Shown in pieces: positions 5,416-6,660 of a stretch of DNA of 6,660 bases. The DNA is from JBCBCP01 sp039178165 (GTDB lineage: Bacteria; Pseudomonadota; Alphaproteobacteria; Rhodobacterales; Rhodobacteraceae). Each line of letters begins with the position of its first letter. Positions within the stretch are counted from its first letter, which is position 1. A model generated the notes under the pieces. That model was not told where the DNA came from. It made no database searches and saw only the letters and a program-made list of their open reading frames with translations. Position numbers and translations under genes: made by a program. Location of the stretch: positions 1-6,660 of the forward strand of contig JBCDFL010000181.1 of assembly GCA_039178165.1 (NCBI GenBank), given 5' to 3'.

Positions 5416-5465
5416 GGCATCCGCAAGGATGTCAACACGCCGGCCGCCCCCACGGGCGGCGTGTT
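5416..5465 (+). other. Two adjacent hairpins downstream of the winged-helix gene
   Basis: The first hairpin is CATCC (5418-5422) with GGATG (5427-5431), closing a GCAA loop of the stable GNRA class, extended by one G-C and one G-U pair. The second starts at once: AACACGCC plus GCCC (5434-5441 and 5446-5449) pairs with GGGCGGCGTGTT (5454-5465), with a 4-nt GGCC bulge and a CCAC loop. No T-run follows, so a classical intrinsic terminator is not supported. They may stabilise the transcript 3' end or act with Rho. The rest of 5388-5579 shows no gene. Confidence 0.5.
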
Positions 5466-5523
5466 CCACGCCACCCGGGCCCACTTGGAGCTTAGCGAAT
5501 TTGCTGCCGCAGCCCGCTCCAGC

Positions 5524-5554
5524 TTGACGCTCTTCACCTCCCCTGACCCTATAG
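5524..5554 (+). promoter_or_regulatory. Possible promoter of the aldolase gene
   Basis: TTGACG (5524-5529) is a good -35, and CCTATA or CTATAG lies 18-19 bp further (5548-5554) as a -10. The spacing is a little long, so this is only a candidate. It lies about 25 bp upstream of the aldolase start, leaving a short leader with the ribosome site. Confidence 0.35.
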
Positions 5555-5579
5555 CGCTAACAGCCGCAGGAGAGACGCC

Positions 5580-6353
5580 ATGCCCGCCCCCCACAACCCG
5601 TTCAAAGCCGCCCTCGCAGGGGGCGAGACCGTCTTTGGCTGTTGGCTCAGCCTCGGCTCCCCGGCCTCGGCCGAGTTGATGGGCACGGCGGGCTTCGATT
5701 GGCTACTGATCGACGCCGAACACACCGCCTACGACATCGCCGCCCTGCGCGGGCAGCTGATGGCGCTAGAGGCCTCCGACAGCCACGCCGTCCTGCGCGT
5801 CCCGGCGGGGGAGACGTGGATCCTCAAACAAGTGCTCGACCTCGGTGCGCAAAGTGTCCTTGTCCCCATGGTCGAAAGCGCCGAGCAGGCCCACCAGATC
5901 GTCCGTGCCGTCACCTACCCGCCCAAAGGCAACCGCGGCGTCGGCTACACCACGACACGCGCCTCAGGCTTTGGCGCGATCCCCGACTACGGCACCACGG
6001 CCGACGATCAGATTTGCCTACTGGTCCAGGTGGAAAACAGAGCGGGCCTCGCGGAGCTCGACGCCATCCTGGAGGTCGAGGGAATCGACGGCGTCTTTAT
6101 CGGCCCCGCGGACCTGTCGGCCGACATGGGCTATATGGGCCAGCTCACCCATCCTAAGGTGATGGAAACGATCCTGGATGCCCTCCGCCGCATCGCCGCC
6201 AGTGGGAAGGCCCCCGGCATCCTCAGCACTGACAAAGCCGTCTTGGACCCAGCGATCGAGGCGGGCGCGCGCTTCGTCGCCGTGGGCCTCGACTCCAATA
6301 TGCTGGCGCGCGAGGCTCGCGCCCTTGCGAAGGCGTGGATAAAGAAGGCCTGA
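5580..6353 (+). CDS. HpcH/HpaI-family class II pyruvate aldolase
   Basis: The family catalyses reversible aldol cleavage of 4-hydroxy-2-oxoacids to pyruvate and an aldehyde, using a divalent metal in a TIM barrel. The type enzyme HpaI acts on 4-hydroxy-2-oxoheptanedioate in homoprotocatechuate degradation. The 257-aa length fits (HpaI about 262). Key residues appear in register with HpaI, each shifted by three: His48 in DAEH as the catalytic base, Arg73 in VLRVP for pyruvate, Glu152 in QVENRAG and Asp178 in GPADLSADMG as metal ligands. PMVES (96-100) and RGVGYTTTRASGFG (119-132) are also family features. The ATG at 5580 has AGGAGAG (5568-5574) at 5 nt. No other aromatic-degradation gene is present, so the true substrate is open; a 2-keto-3-deoxy sugar acid aldolase role is possible. 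The gene stands alone on its strand and is convergent with the next gene. Confidence 0.93.
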   Translation: MPAPHNPFKAALAGGETVFGCWLSLGSPASAELMGTAGFDWLLIDAEHTAYDIAALRGQLMALEASDSHAVLRVPAGETWILKQVLDLGAQSVLVPMVESAEQAHQIVRAVTYPPKGNRGVGYTTTRASGFGAIPDYGTTADDQICLLVQVENRAGLAELDAILEVEGIDGVFIGPADLSADMGYMGQLTHPKVMETILDALRRIAASGKAPGILSTDKAVLDPAIEAGARFVAVGLDSNMLAREARALAKAWIKKA

Positions 6354-6423
6354 TCCTTCCCTTCTCTGTTCCAAATAAACTCACGACACGGACCACCGCC
6401 ACAGGCCCGAAAAGCGTCCCAGG
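6354..6423. other. Convergent intergenic gap
   Basis: Seventy bp between two convergent stop codons. A weak GAAGG/CCTTC pair (6344-6348 with 6355-6359) overlaps the aldolase stop and is followed by a pyrimidine-rich stretch, not a true T-run. No convincing bidirectional terminator is visible. Confidence 0.3.
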
Positions 6424-6660
6424 TCAGCGCTTAAGCCGCAACGCCGCCTGGGCATAGCCCCCCGCGGCCCCGTCGATGAAGTGCACGTGGTTGTCCTGCA
6501 GCGGCGAGGGGACAAAGCAGGTCATCATCGCCTCGTCTTGCTCGAACCAGCCGTAGCGCAGCACGCCGTCCGCCTCCGCCTTATCCAGCAGGCGGCGCAG
6601 CGCCTCGGCGGTGTCGCGGTCCACGTCGAGGGTCATCTTCAGCCCATCGTCGAATTTGCG
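6424..6660 (-). CDS. C-terminal end of a DUF3095-like protein, N-terminus outside the window
   Basis: The frame is open from the right edge to a TGA at 6424-6426, giving the last 78 residues. It begins RKFDDGLKMTLD, then a helical stretch DTAEALRRLLDKAEADG, then YGWFEQDEAMMTCFVPSP, and finishes with HVHFIDGAAGGYAQAALRLK. The pattern (K)FDDGL.MTLD, then DE..MTC.V.SP, then HVHF.DGA.GGYA.AA..LK is what I remember from the C-terminus of the DUF3095 family, members of which are sometimes labelled adenylate cyclase-like. An ATG at 6636 is internal and not the start, since the conserved KFDDGL lies upstream of it. Biochemical function is unknown. Assignment rests on memory of the family pattern. Confidence 0.75.
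   Translation of the reverse strand, partial: RKFDDGLKMTLDVDRDTAEALRRLLDKAEADGVLRYGWFEQDEAMMTCFVPSPLQDNHVHFIDGAAGGYAQAALRLKR

Noticed and set aside
5388..5579. tRNA or other structured RNA gene in the spacer
   Set aside because: No T-loop consensus, acceptor stem or CCA-adjacent pairing was found; only the two local hairpins are supported.
5310..5594. 94-codon minus-strand frame across the winged-helix 3' end and the aldolase start
   Set aside because: It overlaps two well-supported genes and the hairpin region and shows no signal peptide or motif.

Overview
The window looks like chromosomal DNA of a high-GC alphaproteobacterium, most likely of the Rhodobacterales (Roseobacter/Paracoccaceae) group. 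The reasons are a full-length CcrM-type GANTC methyltransferase, RNase HII directly upstream of it, codon use rich in G/C third positions, and small exported proteins of a kind I associate with that order. The assignment is inference; there is no rRNA or other marker here. I see no tRNA, insertion sequence, CRISPR array, phage gene or integration site.

Left part (1-1800, all minus strand): the N-terminal 327 residues of a membrane-anchored class III nucleotidyl cyclase run off the left edge. Upstream of it lies a TetR-family repressor. A strong minus-strand intrinsic terminator (1766-1796) separates the repressor from the next operon.

Centre (1800-3760, minus strand): rnhB (RNase HII) is followed by ccrM, transcribed leftward. 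The 95-bp leader between them carries two GANTC sites, the target of CcrM itself, inside the probable promoter. This suggests feedback by methylation. The 160 bp between the ccrM stop and the terminator is unusually rich in nested inverted repeats and may be a structured 3' UTR or small RNA. Another terminator (3781-3811) lies only 22 bp upstream of the rnhB start and closes a gene for a small four-cysteine exported protein (148 aa).

Right part (4433-6353, plus strand): divergent from the 148-aa gene is a 92-aa exported protein. Its end overlaps the GTG start of an inner-membrane protein with two transmembrane segments and a C-terminal cytoplasmic OmpR-like winged helix, so it may be a membrane-tethered transcription regulator. 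After a 192-bp spacer with two adjacent hairpins comes an HpcH/HpaI-family class II pyruvate aldolase with all expected catalytic residues. The right edge holds the C-terminal end of a minus-strand DUF3095-like protein, convergent with the aldolase.

The clearest functional unit is rnhB-ccrM. The least explained parts are the tethered winged-helix protein with its exported partner, and the structured DNA downstream of ccrM.
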